DNA of 64,000 bases, taken from positions 186,001 to 250,000 of the forward strand of contig MU839106.1 in NCBI GenBank assembly GCA_030685235.1, read 5' to 3'. The DNA is from Copromyces sp. CBS 386.78 (lineage: Eukaryota > Ascomycota > Sordariomycetes > Sordariales > Sordariaceae). The notes under the pieces were generated by a model. It saw only the letters and a program-made list of their open reading frames with translations. It was not told the DNA's origin and did not search any database. Both the position numbers and the translations under genes were made by a program. Position 1 is the first letter of the stretch. Each line of letters opens with the position of its first letter. This document shows, one piece after another, positions 43,533 through 56,350 of this stretch.

Positions 43533-44810
43533 ATGACAGACCCAACCATAGCTACGACAATCGCGGATGCGATCCAAACAAACAAGGACGAAATCGCCCT
43601 CGTCAACAAGCACATCCACTCCAACCCCGAACTCGCCTACCTCGAATTCACCGCCCACTCCACCCTCGTGCACTCTTTGCGCCGTCTAGGATTCACCGTC
43701 ACCTCTCCCGCCTACGGCCTGCCCACCTCCTTCGAGGCCGAATACTCCAATCCCGGCCCCAACGGTGAACAAGGCCGCCTGATCATCTTCAACGCCGAGT
43801 ACGACGCCCTGCCCGAGATCGGCCACGCCTGCGGCCACAACCTGATCGCGTCCGCCTCTCTCGCCGCCTTTTTGGGCGTAGCCGCCGCTATGAAATCTTC
43901 CGGCCAGCCAGGCCGTGTCCGCCTCCTCGGCACCCCAGCCGAGGAAGGCGGCGGCGGGAAACTCAAGCTCATCGACGCGGGCGCCTACAGAGATTGCTCC
44001 GCCTGTCTGATGGTGCACCCGGGCCCGCAGGCCAAGCTCCCACGGGGCATCACGGCCGTCTCGCACGTCAGGATGCTGGCCAACGTCAAGTACAGGGTGT
44101 ACTTTTCGGGGCGGGAGGCGCACGCGTCGATTTCGCCGTGGGAAGGCATCAACGCGCTCGACGCCGTCTGTCTTTCTTACAACGCCGTTAGCATGTTGCG
44201 CCAGCAGATGCGGCCGGAGGAGCGGGTGCATGGAGTTTTCCGCGAGGCGGGCACGAGGCCGAATATCACGCCGGCGGATTGTTGCGTCGAGTACTATGTT
44301 CGGTCTACGACGCGGAAGGGGGCCGAGGAGCTGGGGAAAAGGGTGCTAAAGTGTTTCGAGGGCGCGGCGCTGGCGACGGGGTGTGCATGGCGGAAGGAGG
44401 ATATGAGCCCTTATTATGATGTTAGGCCGTCCAAAAAGTTGTGCAGGGCGTGGATGGAGGCCATGAATTCATCACCCCCCACTGCCACTGCCACTGCCAC
44501 CGAAGAGACGGGGAAAGTGGCGTGGGAAGACCCCAAGGATTTCTTCCAGGGGAGCACGGATATGGGCAATGTGTGCTATGAGTGTCCGGGGTTTCATGGC
44601 GTGTTTGGCATCGAGACGGAGGAGGGGGCGGCGAATCATACAAAGGGGTTCACAAAGGGGGCGGGCACCAAGGAAAGTTTTGAGAGGGCGTTGGAGTGTG
44701 GGAGGGCAATGGCGGAGGTGGGGTGGAGGGTGCTTGTTGATGAAGAGTTTGCGGAGGAGGTGAGGAGGGAGTGGGAGGGGGATATGAAGGATGCGGCGGA
44801 GGGGAGGTAG
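43533..44810 (+). CDS. M20-family amidohydrolase / metallopeptidase
   Basis: This is a zinc-dependent M20 hydrolase of the amidohydrolase/PM20D2-like branch, which cleaves N-acyl amino acids or dipeptides; its substrate cannot be read from sequence. The product is 425 residues, single exon, and the ATG at 43533 is the only methionine codon before the conserved domain. Metal-site elements are in order: IIFNAEYDALPEIGHACGHN (Asp, His), GTPAEEGGGGK (the catalytic and ligand Glu pair), and MVHPGP (His). The dimerisation lid contains SGREAHASISPWEGINALDA. Near the C terminus is STDMGNVCYECPGFHGVF. A small Thr-Ala repeat (TATATATEE), coded by a CCACTG-type microsatellite at about 44480-44503, interrupts the second half. 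No signal peptide is visible, so it is probably cytosolic. Confidence 0.88.
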   Translation: MTDPTIATTIADAIQTNKDEIALVNKHIHSNPELAYLEFTAHSTLVHSLRRLGFTVTSPAYGLPTSFEAEYSNPGPNGEQGRLIIFNAEYDALPEIGHACGHNLIASASLAAFLGVAAAMKSSGQPGRVRLLGTPAEEGGGGKLKLIDAGAYRDCSACLMVHPGPQAKLPRGITAVSHVRMLANVKYRVYFSGREAHASISPWEGINALDAVCLSYNAVSMLRQQMRPEERVHGVFREAGTRPNITPADCCVEYYVRSTTRKGAEELGKRVLKCFEGAALATGCAWRKEDMSPYYDVRPSKKLCRAWMEAMNSSPPTATATATEETGKVAWEDPKDFFQGSTDMGNVCYECPGFHGVFGIETEEGAANHTKGFTKGAGTKESFERALECGRAMAEVGWRVLVDEEFAEEVRREWEGDMKDAAEGR

Positions 44811-46140
44811 GTGGGTTGGCCTATTTCTGGTTCTGGCGTTTGACTTTTTGGGATGATATAGCAGTGGAGGGACCCAGGCCCTTTTTGAGTTTTATTCTTG
44901 GATGAATGATACCTTCTGTATGCAAGGCTTGTTTTAACCCGTCAACTTCTATTCCTTCTCTTTCCTCACTTCCACTCGACCCTTCACCTCCACGGTATTG
45001 GCTGTTATTGCCTTGCATGGTGGCCACCGGAAGTGGTCGCCATTTGCTGTATCGATGAGAATCTGTTTTGATTGTTTTTGTTTTCTTCTCTTGCCCGTTG
45101 TCTCGGTGGTCTGATGTTATTATTGCGGGAGATGGCGTTCAGAGGAGGTTGAGAGGAGGTACTAAGTATCAAACACCTTCACCCCTGACCCGTTCGCTAG
45201 GAAGGCAATGTCAGGGACCTCGCATTAGCTCCAGACAATAAACAACGCAGGAAACCCAATGTGAGGACCGTGAAAATGCGATATTTGATCGATGGAAAAC
45301 CAACGGGAGCAAATCTTTGATACGTAGGCGTTTAGTGCAGACGAGGAGCTTGCCGACGGTGTCGATGTTGAGGCTGTTTGTTATCCGGGGAAACTGACTC
45401 CTTGGCCTTCAGGGCCTTGTATATGCCAGGCCGTCGGCTACCGAGCATTCGGTAGGTGTAAACACAAAGGCTCGAAAGATGTACTTCCGTATAAAGGCCT
45501 TTTCGGTTTGATAAAGGTACAAGTAAAGACTCATCCACTCCTGCTTTTACCCGCTTGTCCTTTATATGACTCTCACTCTTCATGCTCATTTTTTGTATGA
45601 GAATCCTCAAAGTGTCTGCAGATTCGTAGCGTCTTGTTATACACGGTGGCCACTTTTCTTTCCTTATTCTTCGGCCGTAGATACCTGTAATGAAACCATT
45701 ATGCCGTCACACAGGCGACAAGTTTGGTAACCGACAGCTCAAATACCTTAGCCTTGCGGAGAAAAGGGCTCGTGAAACCGTAACACAGTTCCGCGCGGCG
45801 AGCCGGTGGTATCAGGTCGTTGGGAGCGGAAGATCTTTCCGTGACACTTTGTCGAAGACCGAAGCCGGTCCTTGAAATAACCAAATTCTCCTATCACAAG
45901 AAGAAATGCTCTCCAACACCAGACCAGACCTCCTTGTCAAAGCCAGCCAAGCCGCCTCTAACCAACAACACCCCCAAACCGAACTCCTTTCAAAAGCAAA
46001 GCCAGTAAGCCAGTAATAATGCATGTGTACAAAAATCCTCCATTACCCATTCTTCACTATCTTCCCCTCGACAATTATATATACTCGCTTTGCTTTTACC
46101 ACTTCCTCCGCTCTCATATCCCTCAGAGGAAAAGACCAGA
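44811..46140. other. Intergenic between convergent M20 and Ytp1-like genes
   Basis: The flanking genes converge, so this is mainly 3' untranslated and terminator DNA. Nothing else is recognisable; short ORFs have no signatures. Confidence 0.5.
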
Positions 46141-47790
46141 CTACCTCCTCGCCGCAGTGCTAGGACTAGCAATCCCCCCATCATCCACGTCCCTCTCATT
46201 CTTCAACAAATTCCTCCTTGACGCAACCTCATCATCCTCATCATCGCTCATCAGACCCTCGAGCTCAAATTCGCCCGCATCTCTAAGCTGGGTCTCGGGA
46301 TTCGTGGGCCGTCCGTTCAATCGGATAGCACCGTTGCCGTGCGTGGTATCATGGTTCTTGCTAACGCTGTCGGTGTTGGCAGTGCGATCGTAGAGGTGGA
46401 TGAGGATGTTGACGAAGAGGAAAAGGATAAAAGCGAGGGAGTAGATGATCAGGACATAAGCGACGTGGTCGATGCCGGAGCCTGCGATGAGGGCCATTTG
46501 TTCTTCGGTGGCGGACATGAAGAGGAAGCCGGAGGCGTAGAGGAGCTGGCGGAGGTTAGTAACTCAGTCAAAGGGGAGGAGGACGTGGGGTTGGAACTTA
46601 CGAAAACAGGAACATATTGGAAACTATGCGTCTCATACCCCTGATCCGAAACAGCCGGCTTATCCTTGAGGATAAACGAAATCTCAATGATACGCGTAAG
46701 GCCTGCGCCCATAAGGGTCCACCCGAACATCTTGTGAGTCATGGCACTGATCATGAGCTCCTGGGGGTGAGCAGACATAGCCCAGCCGGTAATAAGCAGG
46801 ACAAAGCCAGGGATGAAGTTGCGCTTGGGAGTGCCGTCCCGGTTCCTGCTCAGCCAGACACCAGCGAGACCAGCAGCCCACCAGATGACGCCCATGGTGG
46901 TGTGCTGCCAGTCGTTGCGGACCCAGGCGGTCCCCCAGCGGTGCTCGGTGAAGGTGTTGACGCAGCCCCAGGCGGCGATGACGGCGCTGTCGAAGAACTC
47001 CTGGCTGCGGCCGGTGCGGCGCAACCAAATCTGACCGACCAGGAGGACGATGGTCAGGAGGACGCCGTAGGCGATGAAGGCGCTGCCCATGATGAAGTGG
47101 GCCAAGCACTGGCCGAGATGATCGCCCTGGCAGAAGCCGAGAGCGGTAATGCCGCCGAACAACATCTGGACCCACGATGCGATGGGGAAGGCCTTGCCGT
47201 TGATGCTGTGGAGGATGCGGAAGACGGGGCGGATGCGGCCGTGGAAGCCCTTCTCGAGGTGGAGCTTGAGGTAGACGCCCAGGACGACCTGGACGATCAT
47301 CATGAGGAACAGGATGTTGGCGAAGCTGGCGTGGACGTTGTTGGAGATGAACTGCCTGCCCTTGTGCAAGTGGCCGAGTACGTATCCGACGACGGCGAGG
47401 GCGGTCCCGAGGACTTGGAGAGGAACGTGCCAACGGCTCTTGATTATCTGTTTGGTCCATGTTAGCATTCCGACCTGACATTCCAATCTTGGTGTCTTCA
47501 AAGCTTACCCCCAATACCATGCCCGTGGGAAACAAGATGCCAAAGACAAACGTCTGCAAGAAAATATGAAGCCATAGTGTTGTGTCAAGAGGGTCGACCG
47601 AGATGGTCGCTCCCTCGGGGATCTGATCTTCGTGATGGTCGTGACCGGACGCCATGGGGATGAATGAAGCAGCCAGAACTGCTGTAGCTGCCGTTGCTGT
47701 GATGGAGGAGGAGGACACTACTCGAGGTATTAGACGGCGCAACGACGACGAAGAGCCGCCGCGACGGGCGGCCGGGTTGTTGAGAGTCAT
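46141..47790 (-). CDS. ytp1: Ytp1-like polytopic membrane protein
   Basis: This belongs to the fungal Ytp1 family (DUF2427 plus Ytp1 domains, cytochrome-b561-like topology); the molecular function is not established. The exons are 47790-47509, 47447-46602 and 46545-46141, with introns of 61 nt (47448-47508) and 56 nt (46546-46601), both with CTAAC branch points, giving 510 residues. The N terminus has an Arg-rich start and a hydrophobic stretch (ATAATAVLAASFIPMASG) suggesting a signal peptide, then a HDHHED motif. TM segments include WLHIFLQTFVFGILFPTGMVLG, ANILFLMMIVQVVLGVYL and GVLLTIVLLVGQIWL. Conserved His residues occur in LGHLHKGRQF, NNVHASFANI and SAHPQELMISAMTHKMFG, compatible with heme or metal binding. 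The cytosolic tail is acidic (MSDDEDDE). A GTG upstream (47841) is not a credible start. Confidence 0.88.
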
Positions 47791-48747
47791 GGCGCGTGTT
47801 TCGGATCGAACAAGGCTGTAACCCTGCACACTGGCTGGCACTGGCGTAACGTAATGGCCGCAAATCGTTCGTCAATGGGGTGGGAGGGGTTGTCGAGACG
47901 GGACGAGTGTTTCGTACTCGACGAGGATGGGACGACGTAGCGGAGACCTTGTTGTCGGAGACGGTGGTATATATATGTAATGACGATGACAGCACAAGCT
48001 AATGTGCTGTTTTAACGGCGGTGGCTGCGGGGGAGTTAGACGATAGGGCGGAATCGGCAACCGGTGGAGGATGAGGAGGAGGAGCGGGATGCAAGGAAGG
48101 GAGCCGCAGCCGAAAGGGATGAAGGAAAAAAAGATTGAATTTCAATTAAATTGGCCGAGAACCTTCACGGCGGGCGCGGTCATGTCGGAAGCTCCAGCGA
48201 ACCCGCTCAGCCCGCCCGCCCGCCTTGGCTGCAAAGTCCGGTGGCATTCATGGCCTTCCCGGGGCATTCTGATTGGGTCCAGCGAACACAAGAACTTGCA
48301 ACCACTTGGCCTCCTCCACTCGCTGTTACTGCAGTGGGCGTACCGCTGTAGCTTGCACTAACATTTGCATTCAGGCAGTGCTGTCCCTGCCGCGTAGGCC
48401 TCATTTCCTGGCCACAGCACCTGCCGGCCTTCCGATGTTGTGGAACATTCCCCACATTCCCGATAGGGTTGAAAGCATCATATGTGATTGGCTGAAAGCA
48501 ATACACCTTAACAATTTCTCTTGATTCTTGTCATATATCTTGGCTGCTCTCGGCACTTTTCTCAACATGTTCTTTCTCAAAGACAAGACATTATTGTTGT
48601 ATAATCATATCGGTATCAAAGTCAACATGAACCCATCAAACCCAAGACAAGCCAAACCGAAAATCAAGGCCAACTCCCCAAACTCCTTTTCCGGACCATT
48701 GTACATGCACTTCAGTTCTAACCCATCTTCCTCGCAAACATCATGCT
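47791..48747. other. Intergenic: ytp1 upstream and MFS gene 3' region
   Basis: The left part is the promoter and leader of the minus-strand ytp1 gene; the right part lies beyond the stop of the next minus-strand gene. No gene or notable repeat is seen. Confidence 0.5.
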
Positions 48748-50852
48748 TTATACAGCAGACAAACTCCTCGTCAACTCGCCCATTCCCACCTCGTTCGCAC
48801 CGCTCATCTCCAGGATACTCCTCCTGCTCGCCCTGCTCATTCCACTGCGTCTGCTCATCCTGCTCCTGTGCGACCTCACGGTCCTCTGAGACTTCTGGGT
48901 TCTTTCTCTCTTGAGAGCAGCTCCAGTTCCTTTCTCGACATCCTCCTCATTGCCTTCCTCCTCAACCTCCTCCCCACCATCCGACTCCGACCCGAGGTCT
49001 TCGGCCGTCAGACCACCCAAACGAGAGCAAGGACTTCTAATCCTGATTGCCTCGGCATAAATGATAAAAGCAAAGGGCACCAAACACAAAACGGCGCTGA
49101 CGATAGCCAGGACGGTGATAGCCCATGCGACGCCCAAGGCGGCCAGCATGTTATCGATTGCCAAGGGGATAAGAGCGCCCGCAATCGAGCGAGTGGTACC
49201 GCAAGCTGCGAGGGCCGAGGCGGCGAAGTTGAGCGGGGAGTAGGCGTCCGCCACGTACTGTTTGTTGTCTGTTAGCACCACAGCTTATACCTACCCAAAG
49301 AAGAAGAGAATCAAGGAAAACTTACGTTGATCATGGCAGTAAAGATCATATGGTAAGCGAACCCATACGGCACATAGGCCACCAGCGGAACCGCCCAATG
49401 GACACTCTCTCTGCTAGTCCAGCCCAACCAGAGCAGACTGATGACAAATATCGGTCCACCAACGCAAGCAACAGGCAGACGCAGATACTCGGATTTGCGA
49501 TCGGCAGGATGGCGGGCCGCGAGCTTGGGACCGTATGAGTCGTACCAAACAATAACGAAGCAGGCAATGATGGTACCCAGGCCCATGATCATGAAGGCCA
49601 CGCCAGCGATGCCAGGGGTGAAATTGTAGGTTCCGGTCCAGATTGTGCCGCCGATTCTGAGCATCATGTAAAATACCGTGTAGACGAAGGCGAGGTAAAT
49701 GCATGCCAGGCCAAGGAGGAGCTCGGTGCAGAGCAGGACAATTGGTCGGCAGAGCGTGATACTCTGTTTGACTAGTGTCAGCTCCCTTTTCCACATGGAT
49801 TGAAGTTAAATCACCAGGGACGCGGGTGGGGTACTACTCACAAGCTGCCTCCAAACACTCAACTTCTCACCATCGGCGTCGCCCAAGCCCGTAACCGGAG
49901 CGACATACCTCACCCCCTTGGCCTTGCCTTCCGCTTCCATCTGCTTGTTCAGCTTCTCGGCCCTAGCCTTTAGCAGTTTGGGATGGAACGTCTCCGGCAA
50001 CAAGGCCACCGCGATGAACGACACGCCCGCCACAATGAGCGCACACCAGAACACCCACCTCCAGCCCTTAGATCGTCCCAAAAACCCGCCCACAACCGGC
50101 GCTCCCAACGGCCCCACAAACGAACTAGCGCTCCAAATCATCATCATCCTCCCCCTCATAACCTTGTCGCCAAACACATCCGCCACCACGCCTCCACCGA
50201 CGCTGTTAGGCGGCGCACCGAATGTGCCAGCAAGCAACCTCATGACGAGGAACAAAGGCCAACTGTTCGCCAGAGCACAGCCCAGGGTGGCGAGGACAAA
50301 CAATCCGAAACCGATGACTAAGACGGGACGACGGCCGTATGTTTCGGACAAGGGAGCGCAGATGAGGGGACCGAAAACGAAGCCGATTAGGTACATGGAG
50401 GTGGGGAGGGTAGTTTGCGGACCGGGCGAGGGAAAGTTGAAGACGGGTAAGAGGAGAGGCGAAAGGTTGGAGCAGAGGGCGGAGCCAAAGCCCGAGTTGA
50501 TGCAGGCTAGGGTTGTGGCAACGACGATGAAGAGTTTTTTGGTCTGTTTGTTTGTGTCAGTTGAAGGCACTGAGAGCCGAAAAGGAGGAGGGAAAAAAAA
50601 GAGACATACCGGAGACCAGTTGTGAGGATTCTCAGGATCATTTTCGGCAAAAGCAACGACAAGTGTCGTAGGTTCGCCAGCTGGTTGATCTTCTGCACCT
50701 GAGTCGAGGGCTGTTTGACTGCTGTTGGCCGAGACTGGTGTTGTTGTTTCCAGTGGCGTCTTCTTCTCGAGTGGTGTTGACGTTGGTGTGGTCGAACTGG
50801 GATCGCCCATAACGATCTCATCTGTGATGTCCTGCTCGTTGATGATGTTCAT
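48748..50852 (-). CDS. MFS transporter, DHA1 (drug:H+ antiporter) type
   Basis: This is a 12-helix plasma-membrane permease of the Tpo1/Flr1-like DHA1 family; drug or polyamine export is typical, but the substrate here is unknown. The exons are 50852-50610, 50543-49842, 49763-49326 and 49257-48748, with introns of 66, 78, 78 and 68 nt or close, all phase 0, giving about 630 residues. The N terminus is a Thr/Ser-rich cytosolic tail ending ENDPENPHNWSPTKK, typical of the family. Motif A is APLSETYGRRPVL after TM2. The TM5 region reads SSFVGPLGAPVVGGFL, and the first half ends LLPETFHPKLL before the central loop. The last exon carries TM11-12 and a long charged tail (acidic EEVEEEGNEEDVE then SHRSRMSRRSGMSRASRRS). 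Confidence 0.93.
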
Positions 50853-53800
50853 CTTGGGTGGCTAACGGGTTCAAAAGGACCCGTTAGCTTTGAGTGTGTG
50901 TGTGTGTGCCGAGGGCCGGTGGCCGAGCGAAAAGTTTTCAGATATGGAAGGGTGTCCAAGGGGTATCGTCAGGTCGTCAAACTTGGTTCAAAAGAGAAAA
51001 AGTCATGAACGTCACAGGCATCAAACACGGATTCACACACAGAAGAAAGAAAGGTCACACCCGTGAAGAAAACCAAGGAAAGAAAAGAGGAGATGAAACA
51101 CCCGATGAAGCCTGAAGAACAAGCTCTGAAGAAAAGTTTGTGGTGTACGAGATGGCCCTACCATCCGCCTTTTATACGACCCGTGACGTCGACGACTTAG
51201 ACGATCCGACCACCCCCAAAAACTAAAAGGGGGAGGGCATGAACAACAAAGTCTGCAGACCACTAGACTAGCAGATTCCAGGTACGTCGTCGACTCACCG
51301 CAAGGGGCGGGAGTCATGGAGGCAAGGTTCACTAACCAGATTTTCAGGCACCGCTACTACACATAACTTGTGTGACAACCAACTCCCAAGGAGGCTAGTG
51401 CAAGGTACCTCAACCCCAGACCGTCGGGAGTCTAGACGGGAGGCCAGGCAAGAAAAGACCACCAACAGCGGGCGGGACTGCAAGGGAAGATTCCATGCAG
51501 AGCGGGAGAAATGTTGGAAAATTTGGAGGGAAAGAAAAATTTGCGGTTGGGCAGAAATTCCCATCGGGTTTTGGCCGTTTTCCTGCTTGTTTTCCGCAAA
51601 AAGCAAAGGATGGGGAAATTGTGTCCCAGGCTCCCAGCACTCCCAGGAGCAACTAGCACCCTCTAACCCATGTCATAGCTCTAGACTAGACCTGGGGAAC
51701 TCTACCCCCGATGATTCTCCAGCGGGAACATTGAACCAAGTTTCATCCTTCATTTGATGGTCAACAGGTGGCCAAGTCAGTAGGGTGTTACAGAAGAGCG
51801 CAAACAGGAAGATGCCTTGAGCCTTCACCGAGAGTCCCAGCAGACAGGATGGCCACGACAACAAAGATTGACCGTTTTCGCTCGAAGGAACATACCTAGG
51901 AAAGAGCGGAAACAAAACTGATCAGGTGATGGATGGCGTTCGATGCCCAAGTGAAGGAGTCAGTCGGTTGGCATCTCACCGACAAAAAGCTGTGTGGTGT
52001 GGGTGTGAGTGGGACGATGTTCATGATGGATGCCCTCTTACACTAACTACACCGCGTCCCTCCAGACACTCGGTGTTTTTTACTCCGAGAATAGTAAGGT
52101 AGCTTCACCAAGCAACTTCAAAACACCGGAGGAAACGCATAAAGACGAAAATAGAAGGGAAATGACCCATTCATGCCCAAAAGCCCGTCTCATCAAGAGA
52201 CAGATCGACGACGAGAGTGTTGCGTACAGCCAAAACCGGGAATAACAACTCGACAACGAACTCATCGCTTGGCCACTGTGCCCGCCAAAAGACGAGAGGA
52301 GGCCATGTGGCAGGCAGCGGTAGCGGTGAATCACAGTGGGCCGCGCTGAAACTTCGTATAAACTCTGCACTAGCTCCTTGGAAAAAAGAGCACTAGCTCC
52401 CCTAGACCACCGTCTGGACCTTTTCGTCAGAGAACCAGCGGATAAGTTTTACCCCTGGGTTGAATTTGTGTCGGGATACACACCGATTGGATCTGAATTG
52501 ACAAAAACCACAAAAGTGCGAGGGGCAAGTGGTCATCTGCCCTTTCGCGAAAATGCTAGGGGTGGGAAACTTCGGTCCACATTGTCCCGGTGCTGCATTG
52601 GGGCCAAGAAACCACTCGGGATCTGGACCTAGGCCGGAAATCGGAGAGCTTGATGGATTGACCCAATGACGTTGTGGAAACACGGTGATGATTGTCAGTG
52701 GCCTTGACCGTAGGATTGAGGGGAAGGTGAGAAGGTTGACCGTGGTGGCAAAGATGGGAAAAAAAAGGCCTGGGGTAGCCCCCCGTTCTTCGGCGGAAGA
52801 CGGCCTGTCCCATCATCAGCATAGGGCTGGCAGGCCATGCATGGGTTTAGGTGAGGAATGGAGAGAAGGTGAGGTGGTCGAAAGGCATCATGCCTGATTG
52901 AAATAATGGTGAACGACCTTACACTCTGATGGGATGAAATCAAACGCAAAAGATCTGATGAAGAAAAACCTGGAAGAGCGGGAAGAACACGCCAAAGGCC
53001 CGGCCGTGGGCCCAGAGTGTATAAAACGTCCCGTCGTGACCAACCGGGCTTCCAATCAGCCATTGCCTTATCCACTGGGAATGCCCTCAGCTCCTTCCTC
53101 AGCAGCATTGAGCTCCTTCTGTTTGAACGAGGCGTGCCTTCCTTAGGTCTTGGGGGGTGCAAGCATGGCAGGCACGCTGCAGGTTGTTGCTGCGTCCTTC
53201 AATCCAAGCAGTGCAGCCAGCCAAGAGTTCGCGATGGCTTCATGCTAGTCCTACCGGACAATATTGCAAATTTGGCCGTTCCAAACAAGAAAGGAAATAA
53301 AGAGGACAAAAAAAAAGATGGGATACCCACGTTAGCCGGCATACAAAAAAGATCCCTTGGCCTAAGGCTGGGCTGGGCAGGTTGATGGGTTAGGTGAGAC
53401 ATACCTTTTGGCCTCCTGCCCCTTGTCCTCCATCCGACAGCTACAGCACCATGCTATCGGACCAACATCCCGTCCAGGAATGGCACAATTTTGGTTAATG
53501 GTTTATTCTGGTAACAAGAAAAGGATGCGCCCAGCGCCAATGACGATTGTAAACAAAGGGTATGGGTATGAAAAGCAGATATGCAAGACCCAAAAAGCCA
53601 AAACCAGCGCCAGCCGTCCTCAATCTCCAAACCACACCTATCCTACCTATCCTATAACCAATATTTCCAACGCCAAAAGCAAAACATTCTTCTGTCTTCT
53701 CGCATAGCTATGCCGAGGTACTCCAAAAGGGGGTAACATTCCAACAATGTAGGGGTGAGTGCTGTCCCGAGAGAAGGACAGAGCAGAGCGTCGCATCATC

Positions 53801-53915
53801 AGTCATGATCCATGAAATCCCGTCTGGACTAGAAACGGGTCTCTCGCCTCCCCGTCTTCGATAGGAGAGCAATGGTCGCTTCAAGACCAGACGAGCAGAG
53901 TTTTTGCAGCAGATC
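50853..53915. other. Intergenic: promoter of DHA1 permease and 3' region of acyltransferase
   Basis: There are about 3 kb without a recognisable gene. The left side is the upstream region of the minus-strand permease and includes a short GT tract at about 50893-50908. A long 5' region fits a regulated transporter gene. The right end borders the acyltransferase stop at 53916. ORFs up to 155 codons look non-coding. Confidence 0.5.
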
Positions 53916-55321
53916 TCATGAAATCCACCCCGCCACCCTCTCCCACGTCCTCGCCGCCGTGGTAGCCAACACGCCCGCAGCGCCCAACACGGAGAAAATC
54001 TGCAAAAACTCCAACGGATGTCTCGCGCGCACCTCGGTCTCCAAATGGCCCTCGTGGCCCCCCTCCTTGGTCGGCGGACTAGGCGGGAAGCGACCGGTGG
54101 TCAGGTACTGCTCCATCAGCGCGTCCTTCTCGTACCAGCGCTCGCGCAGCCAGACGTCAAATTCCTCCTGGTTTTCGAGCGGCATGTCGTCGACGGCGAA
54201 CCGGCGCCAGTAGAAGTTGACCGACTTGGGAGGCTGGCCGCGTAGGTAGGTGGAGGAGAGGGTGAAGAATTGGTCGCCGTACATGCCGCGGCTGGAGTTT
54301 GTGTTAGCTAGTGTGTCAGACCACGAGGCTTGACTGGAACTAGTACTTACGGAACGCCTTCGTAGGCAACTGTGCAGTCGTAGACGTATTCTACCGTGCC
54401 CTTCAACTCTTTCAGACAAAAGTACATTCCCGTACTGCGCGGCAGAAGGACGTGCTCCGTATCCTTGATACGAATCTTATTCGCCCACTTCTTGGACTTG
54501 TTCCTTCCGTTTTGCGTGCAGTTTGTCCCCTCGGGGAACAACAGGAGCCACATGGGGTTGAGATACTGCCTCCCGTTATGCGTGTGCTTGGTCTTTAGCT
54601 TCCCAAGTCTGTAGGCCAGCCGCGGCTGATCGACGTTCATCTTGCGCGACATGAAGATGAACCCGTAGAACATCATTCCTTGGCCGACGATGGGGAGATA
54701 CTTGAGCGACTCCTTGAGGATGATGTAGAGGTAGCCGTGCATGCGGGGCGCGTTGGCGTAGCCCACCCACCAGAGGTAGAGCCAGTCGGTGTAGATCTGG
54801 TGGTTGGCGATCATGACCATGCGCTCGGGGAAGTTGAACTCGACGCGGCCGTCGGGGGTCTTTCTGATCTGGCCGGCGACGGAGCCATCGCCGCTGATGC
54901 GAATGGTTGTCGGACCCCACCACTGCGTCATAGTCGTGATGGTTAGGCCGAAGGACTGTTTCGTAACGGCCATGTAGGTGTAATAGAGATCGCGGTTGAT
55001 CCAATACAGTGGCGCGCCGAGAAACTGGGTTGCGACGATGCTGAGGCACTCGTGTTAGCTGATGCAGAGCTGATTGATAGTATTGACGAGGACATCATAC
55101 CCAACGGAACATGCTGTGAAGAAGATAGCCAGGGAAACACCCCTAAGGATTTGGATCAACCGGTTATGCTTCTCCTTCCCTGATGGATGCGCATTTTGGG
55201 TGGTCTTTTGCGAACAATCATTGTGTTGTACGAGCAGTCCAGCTTCGTTTGGGTCGGTGTTTGTCGAGGCATGGCCGGATGTGATGTCCGGGTACGATGC
55301 CCTCTGGCGGAGGTCACCCAT
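53916..55321 (-). CDS. PlsC-type lysophospholipid acyltransferase
   Basis: This is a membrane acyltransferase of the LCLAT1/Cst26 branch of the AGPAT family, which transfers acyl groups to lysophospholipids, probably in the ER or lipid-particle membrane. The exons are 55321-55101, 55040-54351 and 54291-53916, with 60- and 59-nt introns, giving about 428 residues. A Ser/Asn-rich N terminus precedes TM1 (ILRGVSLAIFFTACSVGIVATQFLGAPLYWI). Catalytic motif I is NHQIYTDW at 153-160 (His154, Asp158), and motif III is FPEGTN at about 242-247, preceded by YLNPMWLLL. A TM segment (FLQIFSVLGAAGVLATTAA) lies near the C terminus. The start ATG has context CAACATGGG. It is divergent from the NAD kinase gene. 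Confidence 0.9.
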
Positions 55322-56350
55322 GTTGATGGGGTCGAGTGTTCGGCAGCGATCCGAATGGAGACACAAACTCTGGGGTCGGTAGTCGACGTCGAGATTCGGA
55401 TAGTGGTGTGTTTTTGCGCCGCGATGTTGAAAGGCAGCAAGCAGGGATCGAGATTGTAATAAATAGTTATACAAGAAGGGAACAAGGGACAAGGCAGACT
55501 AGATGTGTCGAAACCCGATCCGCGCGTGCCGGTTGTGCGGGCGCTTGTTGGAGGCTGAGTCGATGGCAACCAACACTGCGGCAACGACGAGAGTGTTTGG
55601 CGGAGGAACTGAAGTGAAAGTGAAACAAGCACAGTAAACAGACAAAGACACAAACACGCAATAGAGGCAGGTGTTGGCAAAATATGTAAATTTTTAAAAA
55701 TATGGACAAGACAAGAAAAGCTATTTAGATCGGAAAACCAGTCATACAGACATGGATCTAGGAACGAAGCGTCATTGCAACATCGGATGTTGTATCGTAG
55801 CAAAAGTTCCGTCGGATTGGGACATGTGCCCGAAAGTCCAGAGGGGAGCTTCAGCTGTCGTTGGCCTGGTTGGCCCACGGCCCCTCACTGTGTCAGTGTG
55901 GAGGAGGGGTCAGCAAGGAACCGAAGAAGGAAGAGGTCATGCGGACGATAACAACCGATAAGACCCCGATAAGAGCGATAAGAAAAGCTTAGTGACAACC
56001 TAGGAGCTTGGGCCAGCCCTGAGAGCTTACTTAGGTTTTCCCCTGGTATGACGGCATTTGAAATTTTGAATGGACATCGATTTGAGTGGGATCCCATTGG
56101 CCCGATAGCGGCCCTTAAAGTTCGGCTTTTGCATGTCTGACGGCAATCGGTTGGAGATTGGAGAACGAGTTGGAGACCGTTTTCTTTATTTTCCCCAACA
56201 CACAACACATCTCGACTCTGAATACCTACCCAACTACTGTACAACCACAACAGCGACTGCAATGGCTTGTTGAATCCAAAGAGTGCCCATCGACGGCACC
56301 CCCATCTATCTCGACCTCGAATATCATCACCATCACCAAACAATGTCGCC
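55322..56350. promoter_or_regulatory. Divergent promoter region, acyltransferase / NAD kinase
   Basis: About 1 kb lies between two start codons on opposite strands. It contains no gene. The part at 55.6-55.75 kb is AT-richer. No specific factor site is claimed. Confidence 0.5.

Noticed and set aside
46617..47465. 282-codon plus-strand frame opposite the Ytp1-like gene
   Set aside because: Antisense shadow of exon 2; composition is Ala/Glu/Asp/Val-rich and without motifs.
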